Source of the DNA: a virus
Virus record (IMG/VR): IMGVR_UViG_3300024503_000441
Span: 1 to 64,000 of that record
Direction: 5' to 3' (one strand)
Length of the DNA stretch: 64,000 nucleotides
Made by a program: the position numbers and the translations under genes. The stretch's first letter is position 1. Each line of letters starts with the position of its first letter. The notes beneath the pieces were generated by a model. It saw nothing but the letters and a program-made list of their open reading frames with translations. It did no database searches and was not told the DNA's origin. Positions 52,586-60,722 of the stretch are shown here, piece after piece.

Positions 52586-53223
52586 TGGAAGATTATAAGA
52601 TCATAAAAAATGCAGTTTCTAAAGAGCTCTGTGATTTTCTAGCACTAGAGTTTTCTATGATGGAAACTACCTGTAGGCAACTATATCCTAATGCCAACCT
52701 TGCTGATCTTTGCGAAGGTACATTTGCTAGATATAGTCCTTTGATGTTTGAAGCACTGAGTGTACATCTAACACCTTTATTGGAAAAAGAAGTAGGAAAA
52801 AAGCTATGGCCTACCTATAGTTATGCTCGCATTTACTATAAAGGAACAGAGCTACAGCGTCATTTTGATAGACCTAGTTCAGAAGTAACAGTATCAGTAT
52901 GTATACAACCTGGCGAAGTTTCTTGGCCTATATACATCAAGAACGAGCAAGGCACTGTACACGAGATTCATCTAGATCAAGGAGATCTAGTAATCTACAG
53001 CGGTAGGAGACATGAACACTGGAGAGAGCCATATACAGGCGAAAAGCAGATTCAGGCTTTTCTGCAATATGTGGATGCTGAAGGGGAAAGTTCCTGGTTG
53101 AAATGGGATACAAGACCTTGTTTAGGGCTACCGTTCGAGTGGACCAACCAGGAAATCCAGAACGAACTAAGACGTATTTCTGACGCTAAATCTTTTTTAG
53201 ATAGGGTTATTCAACCCAAGTAG
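52582..53223 (+). CDS. Prolyl-4-hydroxylase-like oxygenase K
   Basis: 213 residues. YARIYYKGTELQRHFDRPSS (His94-x-Asp96), SWPIYIKNEQG, then LDQGDLVIYSGRRHEHWREP with distal His144/His146. The P4H-like layout is clear; the usual 2OG-binding basic residue would be Lys155 in GEKQIQAF. Last gene of the eleven-gene oxygenase run. Its 3' end overlaps the convergent small gene by 17 bases. Confidence 0.82.
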   Translation: MMEDYKIIKNAVSKELCDFLALEFSMMETTCRQLYPNANLADLCEGTFARYSPLMFEALSVHLTPLLEKEVGKKLWPTYSYARIYYKGTELQRHFDRPSSEVTVSVCIQPGEVSWPIYIKNEQGTVHEIHLDQGDLVIYSGRRHEHWREPYTGEKQIQAFLQYVDAEGESSWLKWDTRPCLGLPFEWTNQEIQNELRRISDAKSFLDRVIQPK

Positions 53224-53416
53224 CATCTTTAGGTACGACTTTTTCTTCTAGCGGACCCATTGGACCTGCAACAACGTGTCTCGTTCCTGCATTTTGCTCA
53301 AACTTTTGCGAAGCGGCAGTTCTAGTATCTGCCTTTGTGTAGACTTCAAAAACGTGTAGAGCATGAGTTTCCGGATTTTCTTCATCTCGGTAAATCATTT
53401 TGTAAATTGCCATCAT
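53207..53416 (-). CDS. Small unknown protein
   Basis: 69 residues: MMAIYKMIYRDEENPETHAL, a VFEVYTKADTRTAASQKFEQ helix, and a Pro-rich end. The minus strand has AGGAG five bases before the ATG and a CATAAATA late promoter just upstream of that, so it appears separately transcribed although it follows the halogenase operon. No known function. Small proteins of this look are common in T4-like phages. Confidence 0.65.
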   Translation of the reverse strand: MMAIYKMIYRDEENPETHALHVFEVYTKADTRTAASQKFEQNAGTRHVVAGPMGPLEEKVVPKDATWVE

Positions 53417-53430
53417 AATCTCCTATACAA

Positions 53431-53437
53431 TATTTAT
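53431..53437 (-). promoter_or_regulatory. Late promoter core (minus strand)
   Basis: The plus strand reads TATTTAT, giving ATAAATA on the minus strand inside the 3' end of halogenase 2. Predicted start near 53425 leaves the AGGAG of the small gene at the very 5' end of the transcript. Confidence 0.55.
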
Positions 53438-54993
53438 GCGGTATGTTGTATCCATTCCTCAATAGACCAGCACTGATCTACGAGGTTTTTATATCTTTGC
53501 AGATTAATATTTAGTACTTTTTCACCCGATGAAAGCAAGTTTTCAGGTACTCTAGCAGAGTCTGCTACTCTAAACTTATCTATTCCTTGGATCACCATCA
53601 TCCAAGCTACAGGACTGTAAGCTCTAGGCCACGGTTCAGCGATCAAACCTTTATAAAACTGTTCCCATTCTTCCAGCTTAACTCTAAGGCTATCTCGTGT
53701 CCTATGTGGTTCTTCTCTAAATCTACGCCAGAACTCGGTATCGTTTCTATTACCATGATAATGAAGTGCGATAAAGTCGGCAAAATCTTCAGTCAAGAAC
53801 CATATTTTATCATTCATGCGTTGTACTACTTCGGGGTTAGTATTCTTCCTTAAAGGATCCCAATAGTCTTGTACTGCATACAAGGTTTCGACTATAAGTG
53901 CTATTCCGTTGGCTTCTAATGGTTCAACAAACCCACTGCTAAGACCAATAGCGAATACATTGTTTTTCCATACATTTCTCATCGCACCTGGTTGATATTT
54001 TAGATTTGCTATAACATCTATTTTTTTATTAAATCTTTTTTCAGCTTCTTGGTGAGCTTGTTCTTTGCTGATAAGATCCGGATCAAAAATGTATCCGTTG
54101 CCAGATCGATGCTTGAGATTTATATTCCAAGACCAGCCATATTCCATAGCTGTAGCATTAGTGGTTACACAATAACAGGGTTCGTCCCACCAACCAATCA
54201 CTTCTCTTTGAGGAAAAGTATCAGTCATATCCACTAATGGTTCTTTTAAAACTTTTCCTAATAATAATCTTGCAAATCCAGAACAATCGAAAAACCAATC
54301 ACCAGTTACTTCTCTATCTCCGTCGAGTTTTAACGAAACGATATTTCCTCTTTCATCTTGTGAAGCTGAAAGAAACTCTCCTTCTATGTGATTAACACCA
54401 CGTGATAATGCTGTCTTTTTAAAATATGCAGCCGAATCTCGAGATTCAAAATGCCACATAGGTATGCAAGGCAAAGAAGTTAGATCACCGCCGAAAGGAA
54501 CTTTCTGCTGTCTAATAAACTCTCCTGCAAAAAACGCTTTCCATAACGGTGTATTGTTTCCTAAAAGTGTTTTTAGGTACATGTTCTTGGCGCTTTCTTG
54601 CTTCATTATGTCTGACAGTTTGCGCATAGTAAGAGCGTCTAGCGGATTTGAGCCGATGTGATCAGTCCAACCGTCGAGCCAAGGTGCAAAATCAGTCTGC
54701 ATAGCATGTATAAACTCTGTACCTACACCGTTCCAGTCAGTGAACTTACCGCCCATCTTGGGAGTAGCATTTACATTTTTAATAAAATCATCGTCATCTA
54801 TTTGCAAATGACGCAAGAATGTTCGATGTGTAGTGCTGCCACTTTCCCCTGCAATAATAGGAGGACGCTTAGGATCTTCTATCAACGATACGTCGCAACG
54901 TGGCCAGTTTCGTTTTATAAAAAGAGCTGTGAGCCAACCTGCGCTACCACCGCCTAAGATGATTATCTTAGAACTTGTATTGTACATTATCAT
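53434..54993 (-). CDS. Flavin-dependent halogenase-like protein 2
   Basis: 519 residues, PF04820 type: GGGSAGW at 14-20, the lysine equivalent Lys79 in ATPKMGGKF, SSGFVEPLEANGIA with the catalytic Glu. Deviations: the VGVGEST loop is replaced by IIAGESGSTTHR, and the W-x-W-x-I-P signature reads WSWNIN, losing the Pro. It is the most divergent of the four and may use another substrate or act as a flavin oxidase. The start overlaps halogenase 3 by 26 bases. Last gene of the minus-strand operon. Confidence 0.88.
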   Translation of the reverse strand: MIMYNTSSKIIILGGGSAGWLTALFIKRNWPRCDVSLIEDPKRPPIIAGESGSTTHRTFLRHLQIDDDDFIKNVNATPKMGGKFTDWNGVGTEFIHAMQTDFAPWLDGWTDHIGSNPLDALTMRKLSDIMKQESAKNMYLKTLLGNNTPLWKAFFAGEFIRQQKVPFGGDLTSLPCIPMWHFESRDSAAYFKKTALSRGVNHIEGEFLSASQDERGNIVSLKLDGDREVTGDWFFDCSGFARLLLGKVLKEPLVDMTDTFPQREVIGWWDEPCYCVTTNATAMEYGWSWNINLKHRSGNGYIFDPDLISKEQAHQEAEKRFNKKIDVIANLKYQPGAMRNVWKNNVFAIGLSSGFVEPLEANGIALIVETLYAVQDYWDPLRKNTNPEVVQRMNDKIWFLTEDFADFIALHYHGNRNDTEFWRRFREEPHRTRDSLRVKLEEWEQFYKGLIAEPWPRAYSPVAWMMVIQGIDKFRVADSARVPENLLSSGEKVLNINLQRYKNLVDQCWSIEEWIQHTA

Positions 54994-56476
54994 TCCTTTG
55001 TTTTATCATTTCGATAGCTTCTCTATGAGTATAGAATGTAGCATTTTGATCGTGCCATTTATCACCTTCGAATAATTCCTTTTGAATAACAGTATCATAT
55101 CTATTTTTCATATGTTCAGACCATTTTTTATTCAAGGATTCAGTGTCAAACATACCAAGTCCGTGCATTACCTGCATAAAGTTTAAATGTCTAAACAGGA
55201 GCATTTCACTTTGAAAATAGTGAGTATGTACACCATGCTTTTTAAAGAATGACATATTCTCCCGATTAAAATCAGTGTACTTGATATTGTTATTAACCCA
55301 CTGCCAAAACTCACTGTCGTTTCTCTTTGTAAAATAATGTAGCTGTATGAAATCGACTATGTTTTCTGCTATTTCAGACATCTGCTTATTATAGATCTCT
55401 TCAGCATGTGTATCGCCTTTCACATAATAATATAAACTGGGCAAGAGTAGGAAAGTCTGTTGGATAGTGGTACCCATACTAGATGCTTCTAGTGGTTCTA
55501 CAAATATCCCACTAAGCCCAGTCATTACACAGTTTTTTATCCAAAACTTTTCGACATGACCTGCACCAAACTTTATCTTTTTTCCTATTTCTATGTTGTC
55601 TGAGATTCCTAGTTGTTTATAGTGTTGGCTAACCTCATCATAGGCTTTAGTTTCGTCAATAAAACTATCACAGAAAACATAACCGTTGCCAAACCTATCC
55701 TGGGTAGGAATACGCCATACCCACCCACTGCTCAGTGCCGTAGATTCTGTATAAGAAGGAATATGTTCTTGGTATGCTGTAGGAAATGCCAGCGCAGAAT
55801 TTAATGGTAGCTGATCAGTCTTATCTAGCCATTTGGCATCTAACTTGCTACCAATAATTCTTCTAAATCCTGAGCAATCAATAAAAAAATCAGCAGAATG
55901 TCTTTGACCATCGTTGCCGACGAGTTCGCTGACATATCCTTGTTCGTCTAAAACTACATCGTCAATCTTAGTATCAACTAGTTCTATTCCGCGTTCAGCG
56001 CACAGATCATGGAAATATTTGTTTAGTTTAAATGTATCAAAATGATACTGAGCTAGACTGTCATGCAATGGTTCGGAATGCATACTGTTCATGCTTTTTT
56101 TATAAACAGTGTCTAAAGGATCAAAGTTTTCAGCGATTAGCTTTTCCAGAGTATACGGAATGCCATTGAATCTACTGTGGGTTCCAAACTGCTCTGCCAG
56201 ACTATGGAAATAATGCTTGCCATCTCCGTTCCAGTTTGTAAACTTGATACCTATTTTAAAAGTTGCACCGGTATTGCGCATCATATCAAACACAGATATG
56301 TCTGCCTGTTTCATGAATCTTTTCCAATGCTCGGTACTGCCTTCTCCAACGCCAATGATTCCTAGTGCAGATGATTCAATCATAGTGATTTTTAAATCAG
56401 GCCAACCGCTCTTCAGCATCAGGGCACTAATAAGACCGCTGGTTCCACCGCCTAAAATTATTAAAGATTTTATCAT
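54968..56476 (-). CDS. Flavin-dependent halogenase-like protein 3
   Basis: 502 residues, PF04820 type: GGGTSG at 9-14, IGVGEGSTEHW near 41-51, Lys74 in ATFKIGIKFTNW, intact WVWRIP, and FVEPLEASS with the catalytic Glu but Ser-Ser instead of Thr-Gly at the halide-site positions. Closely paralogous to halogenase 4 over the whole length, including HYFTxRNDxEFW and FMQVMHGLGMFDTES. The ATGA overlap with halogenase 4 indicates coupled translation. Confidence 0.9.
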   Translation of the reverse strand: MIKSLIILGGGTSGLISALMLKSGWPDLKITMIESSALGIIGVGEGSTEHWKRFMKQADISVFDMMRNTGATFKIGIKFTNWNGDGKHYFHSLAEQFGTHSRFNGIPYTLEKLIAENFDPLDTVYKKSMNSMHSEPLHDSLAQYHFDTFKLNKYFHDLCAERGIELVDTKIDDVVLDEQGYVSELVGNDGQRHSADFFIDCSGFRRIIGSKLDAKWLDKTDQLPLNSALAFPTAYQEHIPSYTESTALSSGWVWRIPTQDRFGNGYVFCDSFIDETKAYDEVSQHYKQLGISDNIEIGKKIKFGAGHVEKFWIKNCVMTGLSGIFVEPLEASSMGTTIQQTFLLLPSLYYYVKGDTHAEEIYNKQMSEIAENIVDFIQLHYFTKRNDSEFWQWVNNNIKYTDFNRENMSFFKKHGVHTHYFQSEMLLFRHLNFMQVMHGLGMFDTESLNKKWSEHMKNRYDTVIQKELFEGDKWHDQNATFYTHREAIEMIKQRNDNVQYKF

Positions 56477-57972
56477 AGTTTATATTCCACCGTATTGCTG
56501 ACCATCGCTTTGACTTTATTTACAGCTTCTCTACAGGTCAGCCAACCTTCTGTAGGTGTATTCTCGAATCTAGATAGATATTCTTCGTCGTCTTTTCTCA
56601 GGTATCCGTATCTTTTTTCGAATAGATTTTTTATACTAGCGGTGTCAAACATGCGTAGACCGTGCATGACCTGTATCCAGTTTAGGCAATCATAGATCCT
56701 AAAGTTACTCATAAGACCGTCTTCAGGTAACAGTATTTGATTAACAAAGTTTTTCTTAAAGTTTTCTAGATTTTCTTTGTGAAAATCAGTCATGGTCATT
56801 TCATTTTTGCACCAGCGCCAGAACTCTGTGTCATTGCGTTCGGTGAAATAGTGCAGTTGTATAAAATCGAGTATGTTTGACATCATATCGTCGACTGTGT
56901 GATTATATTCTTTTATGCTAGACTGATCTTCTCGGGTCCAGTTCCATAGTGCGCCTGATAATAGTTGCAGTTGTTTTATGGTCGTAGATATACTAGAAGC
57001 TTCTAACGGCTCTACAAAGTTGCTGCTAAGACCTATGCTCACGCAGTTTTTAATCCATGCACGATTGACCTTACCTGATTTAAAGTTAATCTTGCGGCCT
57101 ATCTTGATGGTATCCTTGAAGTGTTTTTGTATTTCAGACACTGCTTGGTCTTCAGTAATAAAATGATCGCTGAAAACATAACCGTTACCAAAACGATCCT
57201 GCACAGGACTACGCCAATGCCAACCGCTGTTCATGGCTTTAGCGAGGGTGTAGGGGGGAATCTTTTCTTCATAGGACGTCTGGAAAGCTATAGCAGAGTT
57301 CAATGGCAGGTATTTGCTCCAGTCGATCCATTCTGCTCCTAGGTCAGATGCTATAACTCTGTTGAATCCACTGCTGTCTATGAAAAAATCAGCAGCATAT
57401 CTATTACCTTGATCGTCAATCACAGACTCAACAAAGCCTTGTTGATCTAATATCGGTCCTTTGATTTCTGCATCTATGACTTTTATTCCCGAGATAGCAC
57501 AACGATCTCGCAGATAGTTATTGAGTTTTTCACTGTCAAAGTGGAACTGATAATAATCTGTCAGAGGTTCTCTGACATATCCTTGCATGGGAAGATCCCA
57601 ATGCAAGTTTTCGCTGGAAACTCCGTCGCCTATGAGTCTCATCATAGAGTAAGCAGCACCTGAGTATCTATTCATATTGATTAAGTACTCAGGTAGACTA
57701 TGATAATAGCTGGTACCGTCACCATGCCAGTTTTCAAACTTAATGCCTACTTTTATTGTAGCTCCGCAGTGTACCATTAGATCGCCTATGGTGATTCCCA
57801 CAGCCTGAGCGAATCTAGTCCAGTGTTCAGTACTGCCTTCGCCGACGCCGATAGTACCTATCTTTTTAGACTTGATAACAGTGATATCCATCTCAGGAAA
57901 TGAACTCTTGAGATATAATGCCGACATGTATCCGGCGTTTCCGCCTCCTAGTACAATAATATCATTGATCAT
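56473..57972 (-). CDS. Flavin-dependent halogenase-like protein 4
   Basis: 499 residues, PF04820 type and tandem paralog of halogenase 3: GGGNAG at 9-14, IGVGEGSTEHW, Lys74 in ATIKVGIKFENW, FVEPLEASS. The family signature is altered to WHWRSP (Ser for Ile). Conserved tail HYFTERNDTEFW and WIQVMHGLRMFDTAS. Its start shares one base with the stop of the upstream oxygenase, so oxygenase L and halogenase 4 are likely made together. Confidence 0.9.
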   Translation of the reverse strand: MINDIIVLGGGNAGYMSALYLKSSFPEMDITVIKSKKIGTIGVGEGSTEHWTRFAQAVGITIGDLMVHCGATIKVGIKFENWHGDGTSYYHSLPEYLINMNRYSGAAYSMMRLIGDGVSSENLHWDLPMQGYVREPLTDYYQFHFDSEKLNNYLRDRCAISGIKVIDAEIKGPILDQQGFVESVIDDQGNRYAADFFIDSSGFNRVIASDLGAEWIDWSKYLPLNSAIAFQTSYEEKIPPYTLAKAMNSGWHWRSPVQDRFGNGYVFSDHFITEDQAVSEIQKHFKDTIKIGRKINFKSGKVNRAWIKNCVSIGLSSNFVEPLEASSISTTIKQLQLLSGALWNWTREDQSSIKEYNHTVDDMMSNILDFIQLHYFTERNDTEFWRWCKNEMTMTDFHKENLENFKKNFVNQILLPEDGLMSNFRIYDCLNWIQVMHGLRMFDTASIKNLFEKRYGYLRKDDEEYLSRFENTPTEGWLTCREAVNKVKAMVSNTVEYKL

Positions 57973-58577
57973 TATTTTATGTCCAAGGTGATTTTCGAAT
58001 CAGTAGCAAGATTATGATTGATCCGACCACTAGGAAATGTGTTAAAACTTATAATATATCGATCGTTGCTCAGTATGTGAGGCTCGCTCATATGATACAG
58101 CCAGCTAGGAAAAACTATTAACTTTCCTGGAGTGGCCACAGACCTATACCAAGGACTAAAATCATGTCTTAGTACTTCAAGTTCTGATTCAGTCCTATGC
58201 ACTTCAGGATCTTCAAAGATAGTTGCGCTGCCTTCGGTCATGTAATAGACCGCACTGAACATGCTCATAGAATGTTTATGATAGTTTTGATACATGTTGT
58301 AACCGCTGAGTGCGACGTTGAACCAACTGTTTGTTATCACTATCTTGTCGCAGTCAAATTTCTGTGCCACACGTATTTCTTCTAGGCATGCATCGAACCA
58401 ATCAAACAGTTCTTTGAAATCTGCTTCTTTACGTAGATCGTATAGGATACTAATCGTGGTGGTTCTTTTTATTTCAGTGCCATTAAGCACTTTCATCTTT
58501 TCGATAAGGGCCTGATTATCGATAGATTTGTTTTCAAAAACGAAAACTTCTGTAGGAAAAAGCTGTAGTGTCTGCAT
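57972..58577 (-). CDS. 2OG-Fe(II) oxygenase-like protein L (PF13759 type)
   Basis: 201 residues. SWFNVALSGYNMYQNYHKHS with His100 and His102, SATIFEDPE, then GKLIVFPSWLYHMSEPHILS with His162 and Arg173 in NDRYIISFNT. Full PF13759 pattern. It begins one base after the stop of gene M and runs into halogenase 4, the second gene of the minus operon. Related to gene N on the other strand (both have SWFN and FP-S-x-x-x-H). Confidence 0.85.
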   Translation of the reverse strand: MQTLQLFPTEVFVFENKSIDNQALIEKMKVLNGTEIKRTTTISILYDLRKEADFKELFDWFDACLEEIRVAQKFDCDKIVITNSWFNVALSGYNMYQNYHKHSMSMFSAVYYMTEGSATIFEDPEVHRTESELEVLRHDFSPWYRSVATPGKLIVFPSWLYHMSEPHILSNDRYIISFNTFPSGRINHNLATDSKITLDIK

Positions 58578-59168
58578 TTATAGTTCAATCCAACCAGTGA
58601 GTAGATATTTTTCGCCGCTCAATGGTGGATTGCCTCTGTGTGTATGGGTGAAAGCCGCTGGCCATATGACTAGATTTCCCTGTATGCTAGGTATCCTAAT
58701 GCCTTGATACAGCCATTCTGTTTCGCCACCTTGATCTACAGTGTTTAGATAGCACCCCCAGGCAGCTATTCTGCCGGCACGATCCATGTTATCAGATTCA
58801 AAATGCCATTGATGATACCCTTCTCCGGGAAGAGTTTTTTGTAGCTTTATCATGCGTATGTGAAAATGTCCAACGTCATCTAAGATACTGTAATGTGATA
58901 CGTACTCGCTCCAACAGGCCCATAGTCTATCAACAAAATACTTGATATAACCTGTATTTGCTGTTAGTCTTAGACTGTTTTCCTCTAAAAGAAAACTAGC
59001 TTTATCTTTTTTCTTATGTGCTATTCCGTCTCGAAGATCTAACCTGCTGTAACTGAGATTAAGATCTGCCATTCGATTATAATGATCGATGAGAGTTTGG
59101 CATTCTTCAGCTGTCAGAACGCCCTCGAATGTAGCTATATCTTTTTCCAGTTTCATAGGTATTGTCAT
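58578..59168 (-). CDS. 2OG-Fe(II) oxygenase-like protein M
   Basis: 196 residues. Helical N-terminus (FEGVLTAEECQTLIDHYNRM), HFHIRMIKLQKTLPGEGYHQ, then WHFESDN giving His122-x-Glu124 (Glu in place of Asp), DQGGETEWLYQ, and WPAAFTHTHRGNPPLSGEKY with distal His and Lys187. P4H-like, of a type seen in other T4-like phages. First gene of the minus-strand operon M-L-hal4-hal3-hal2. No perfect late promoter was found in the 45-base divergent gap upstream. Confidence 0.83.
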   Translation of the reverse strand: MTIPMKLEKDIATFEGVLTAEECQTLIDHYNRMADLNLSYSRLDLRDGIAHKKKDKASFLLEENSLRLTANTGYIKYFVDRLWACWSEYVSHYSILDDVGHFHIRMIKLQKTLPGEGYHQWHFESDNMDRAGRIAAWGCYLNTVDQGGETEWLYQGIRIPSIQGNLVIWPAAFTHTHRGNPPLSGEKYLLTGWIEL

Positions 59169-59213
59169 CGTACAGTACTATATATCTAAGCAGATTATTA
59201 CAAGAGACTTATA

Positions 59214-59807
59214 ATGAATGTAGAAAAATCAATATGGCCGCTGTTTTCAAAACCAGTTTTTAGGACCGGAGTAGATGTATCGGGTGTGGATTTAACCAGC
59301 ATAGAATGGTTGCCAAACTACAATAACTGGATCAGTAAAGATCAAAATGTACTAGAAAAACCCGAGTTTGAAAAACTAGCTCAAGGAGTATACGACGGAA
59401 TCTGCGAATACTTTTATGGTGTTATGCGAGCCAATCAACGTATAGAGATCGCTATCACTGAAAGTTGGTTTAATAAAACAGAAAAAGGTCAAATACATCA
59501 CAGACATTATCATCCCAACAGTGTGTTTTCTACAGTGCTTTATCTGCAAACTGAAGGGGAATCGGGTCAGACTAAGTTTATAACCAGCGAATACCAGTTA
59601 CTGGAGTATGACATTGACGAATCCAACATCTATAACTCAAAGAGTTGGAGCCTTACACCTAAAGTCGGAGAAATGTTGATATTTCCTAGCAGCATGGAAC
59701 ATATGGTCACTGAATATCAAGGAAACGTTCCTCGTATTAGTCTGGCTGTAAACACTTTTATCAAAGGGCAGATCAACACCATGCCCTTGACCAAACTACA
59801 TCTTTAA
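59214..59807 (+). CDS. 2OG-Fe(II) oxygenase-like protein N (PF13759 type)
   Basis: 197 residues. SWFNKTEKGQIHHRHYHPNS with His98 and His100, TKFIT, then GEMLIFPSSMEHMVTEYQGN with His163 and Arg174. Complete PF13759 pattern. It is divergent from gene M across a 45-base gap and its stop overlaps by four bases the stop of the convergent DUF6065-like gene, so it is a single-gene unit. Substrate unknown. Confidence 0.83.
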   Translation: MNVEKSIWPLFSKPVFRTGVDVSGVDLTSIEWLPNYNNWISKDQNVLEKPEFEKLAQGVYDGICEYFYGVMRANQRIEIAITESWFNKTEKGQIHHRHYHPNSVFSTVLYLQTEGESGQTKFITSEYQLLEYDIDESNIYNSKSWSLTPKVGEMLIFPSSMEHMVTEYQGNVPRISLAVNTFIKGQINTMPLTKLHL

Positions 59808-60634
59808 ATCTTATTTTTAGGATATTTTTTACGGAAGAAACTAAACAGATCCGTAATCACACGCATCTTATTTCCTACACTGTCTGATCTAGGAAATCTA
59901 CTGTGATTAGAAAAAGTATAGGCATCTTCTATTTCTTCCTCGACTGGTCCTGCAACATCAACAATAAAATCTACACCGTTTTGTTCTACTAGTTTTCTGC
60001 TAATAGGGACATATTGTACCAATGGAGTTCCGGCGCGAATCAGTGTATCGCCTTCTAGCACATGCCAAAACAGTTGTACGCTTACGGCATGCATGTACCT
60101 AGGATCAACGATTCCTGTAGCTGCTGTAAATCTAGCTTCGTTGTCATAACTAACAGGAATCTGCAATAGTAAAATGTCATCGCTGGCCTTTACACGCCAT
60201 GGAGTTTCTACTTTTACAGCACTGTGTAGATGGGGGCGATCTGTGTTAGGTATTTCTTTAGGTATTAATGGTTCTGTCTGTGCAGGACTATGCCAGCTTA
60301 CATAATAATCAGTGCCGCCGAATGTATATTTGTCACTGTGCCGCTTAAACAAGAAAGGAGTTTCCCAGCTTAGGTGTTCGATGCTAGGACCTGTTTTGAT
60401 GACAAAATCTGCTGGAGCCCTAAGAACATACCCAGTTCTAGTTAGCTGCTTGATAGCCGGGCAGTTTAACACCGTTTGACGCCCTTGTTCTGGGCGGTTT
60501 CTTTCGGTATTTCCTAGCCCATTCCAATCTCTGTCTACTAGTTTAGACTGTGTGACTGGGTAGATCGCAGCAACATTCTGATCTAGACTATAGAATCTTA
60601 CCCAGCTTTTTTTCTTTTTAAACAGATTAAACAT
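59804..60634 (-). CDS. DUF6065-like protein, copy 2
   Basis: 276 residues from the ATG at 60634, chosen because MFNLFKKKKSWVRFYSL aligns with the start of the copy at 45177; the frame extends 38 codons further upstream without similarity. Shared landmarks are GYVLRAPADFVIK, VKVETPWRVKASDDILLLQI, ARFTAATGIVDPRYMHAVSV, QLFWHVLEGDTLIRAGTPL. The two copies lie near the two ends of the enzyme block in opposite orientation. Function unknown. Confidence 0.7.
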   Translation of the reverse strand: MFNLFKKKKSWVRFYSLDQNVAAIYPVTQSKLVDRDWNGLGNTERNRPEQGRQTVLNCPAIKQLTRTGYVLRAPADFVIKTGPSIEHLSWETPFLFKRHSDKYTFGGTDYYVSWHSPAQTEPLIPKEIPNTDRPHLHSAVKVETPWRVKASDDILLLQIPVSYDNEARFTAATGIVDPRYMHAVSVQLFWHVLEGDTLIRAGTPLVQYVPISRKLVEQNGVDFIVDVAGPVEEEIEDAYTFSNHSRFPRSDSVGNKMRVITDLFSFFRKKYPKNKI

Positions 60635-60691
60635 ATGGATATTTACGCTTAAAAGGAGCTGATAACGCAGGTTCTGAAAAATTTCAAACTG

Positions 60692-60698
60692 ATAAATA
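60692..60698 (+). promoter_or_regulatory. Late promoter core after the enzyme block
   Basis: GATAAATA 25 bases before the ATG at 60723, restarting fibre-gene transcription. Predicted leader about 19 bases. Confidence 0.6.
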
Positions 60699-60722
60699 AT
60701 AGGACGAGGACCATGTATAGCT

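Noticed and set aside
59169-59213. Divergent late promoter between oxygenase genes M and N
   Set aside because: Only TATATATC-like sequence is present, not ATAAATA; the evidence was too weak to list as a promoter.
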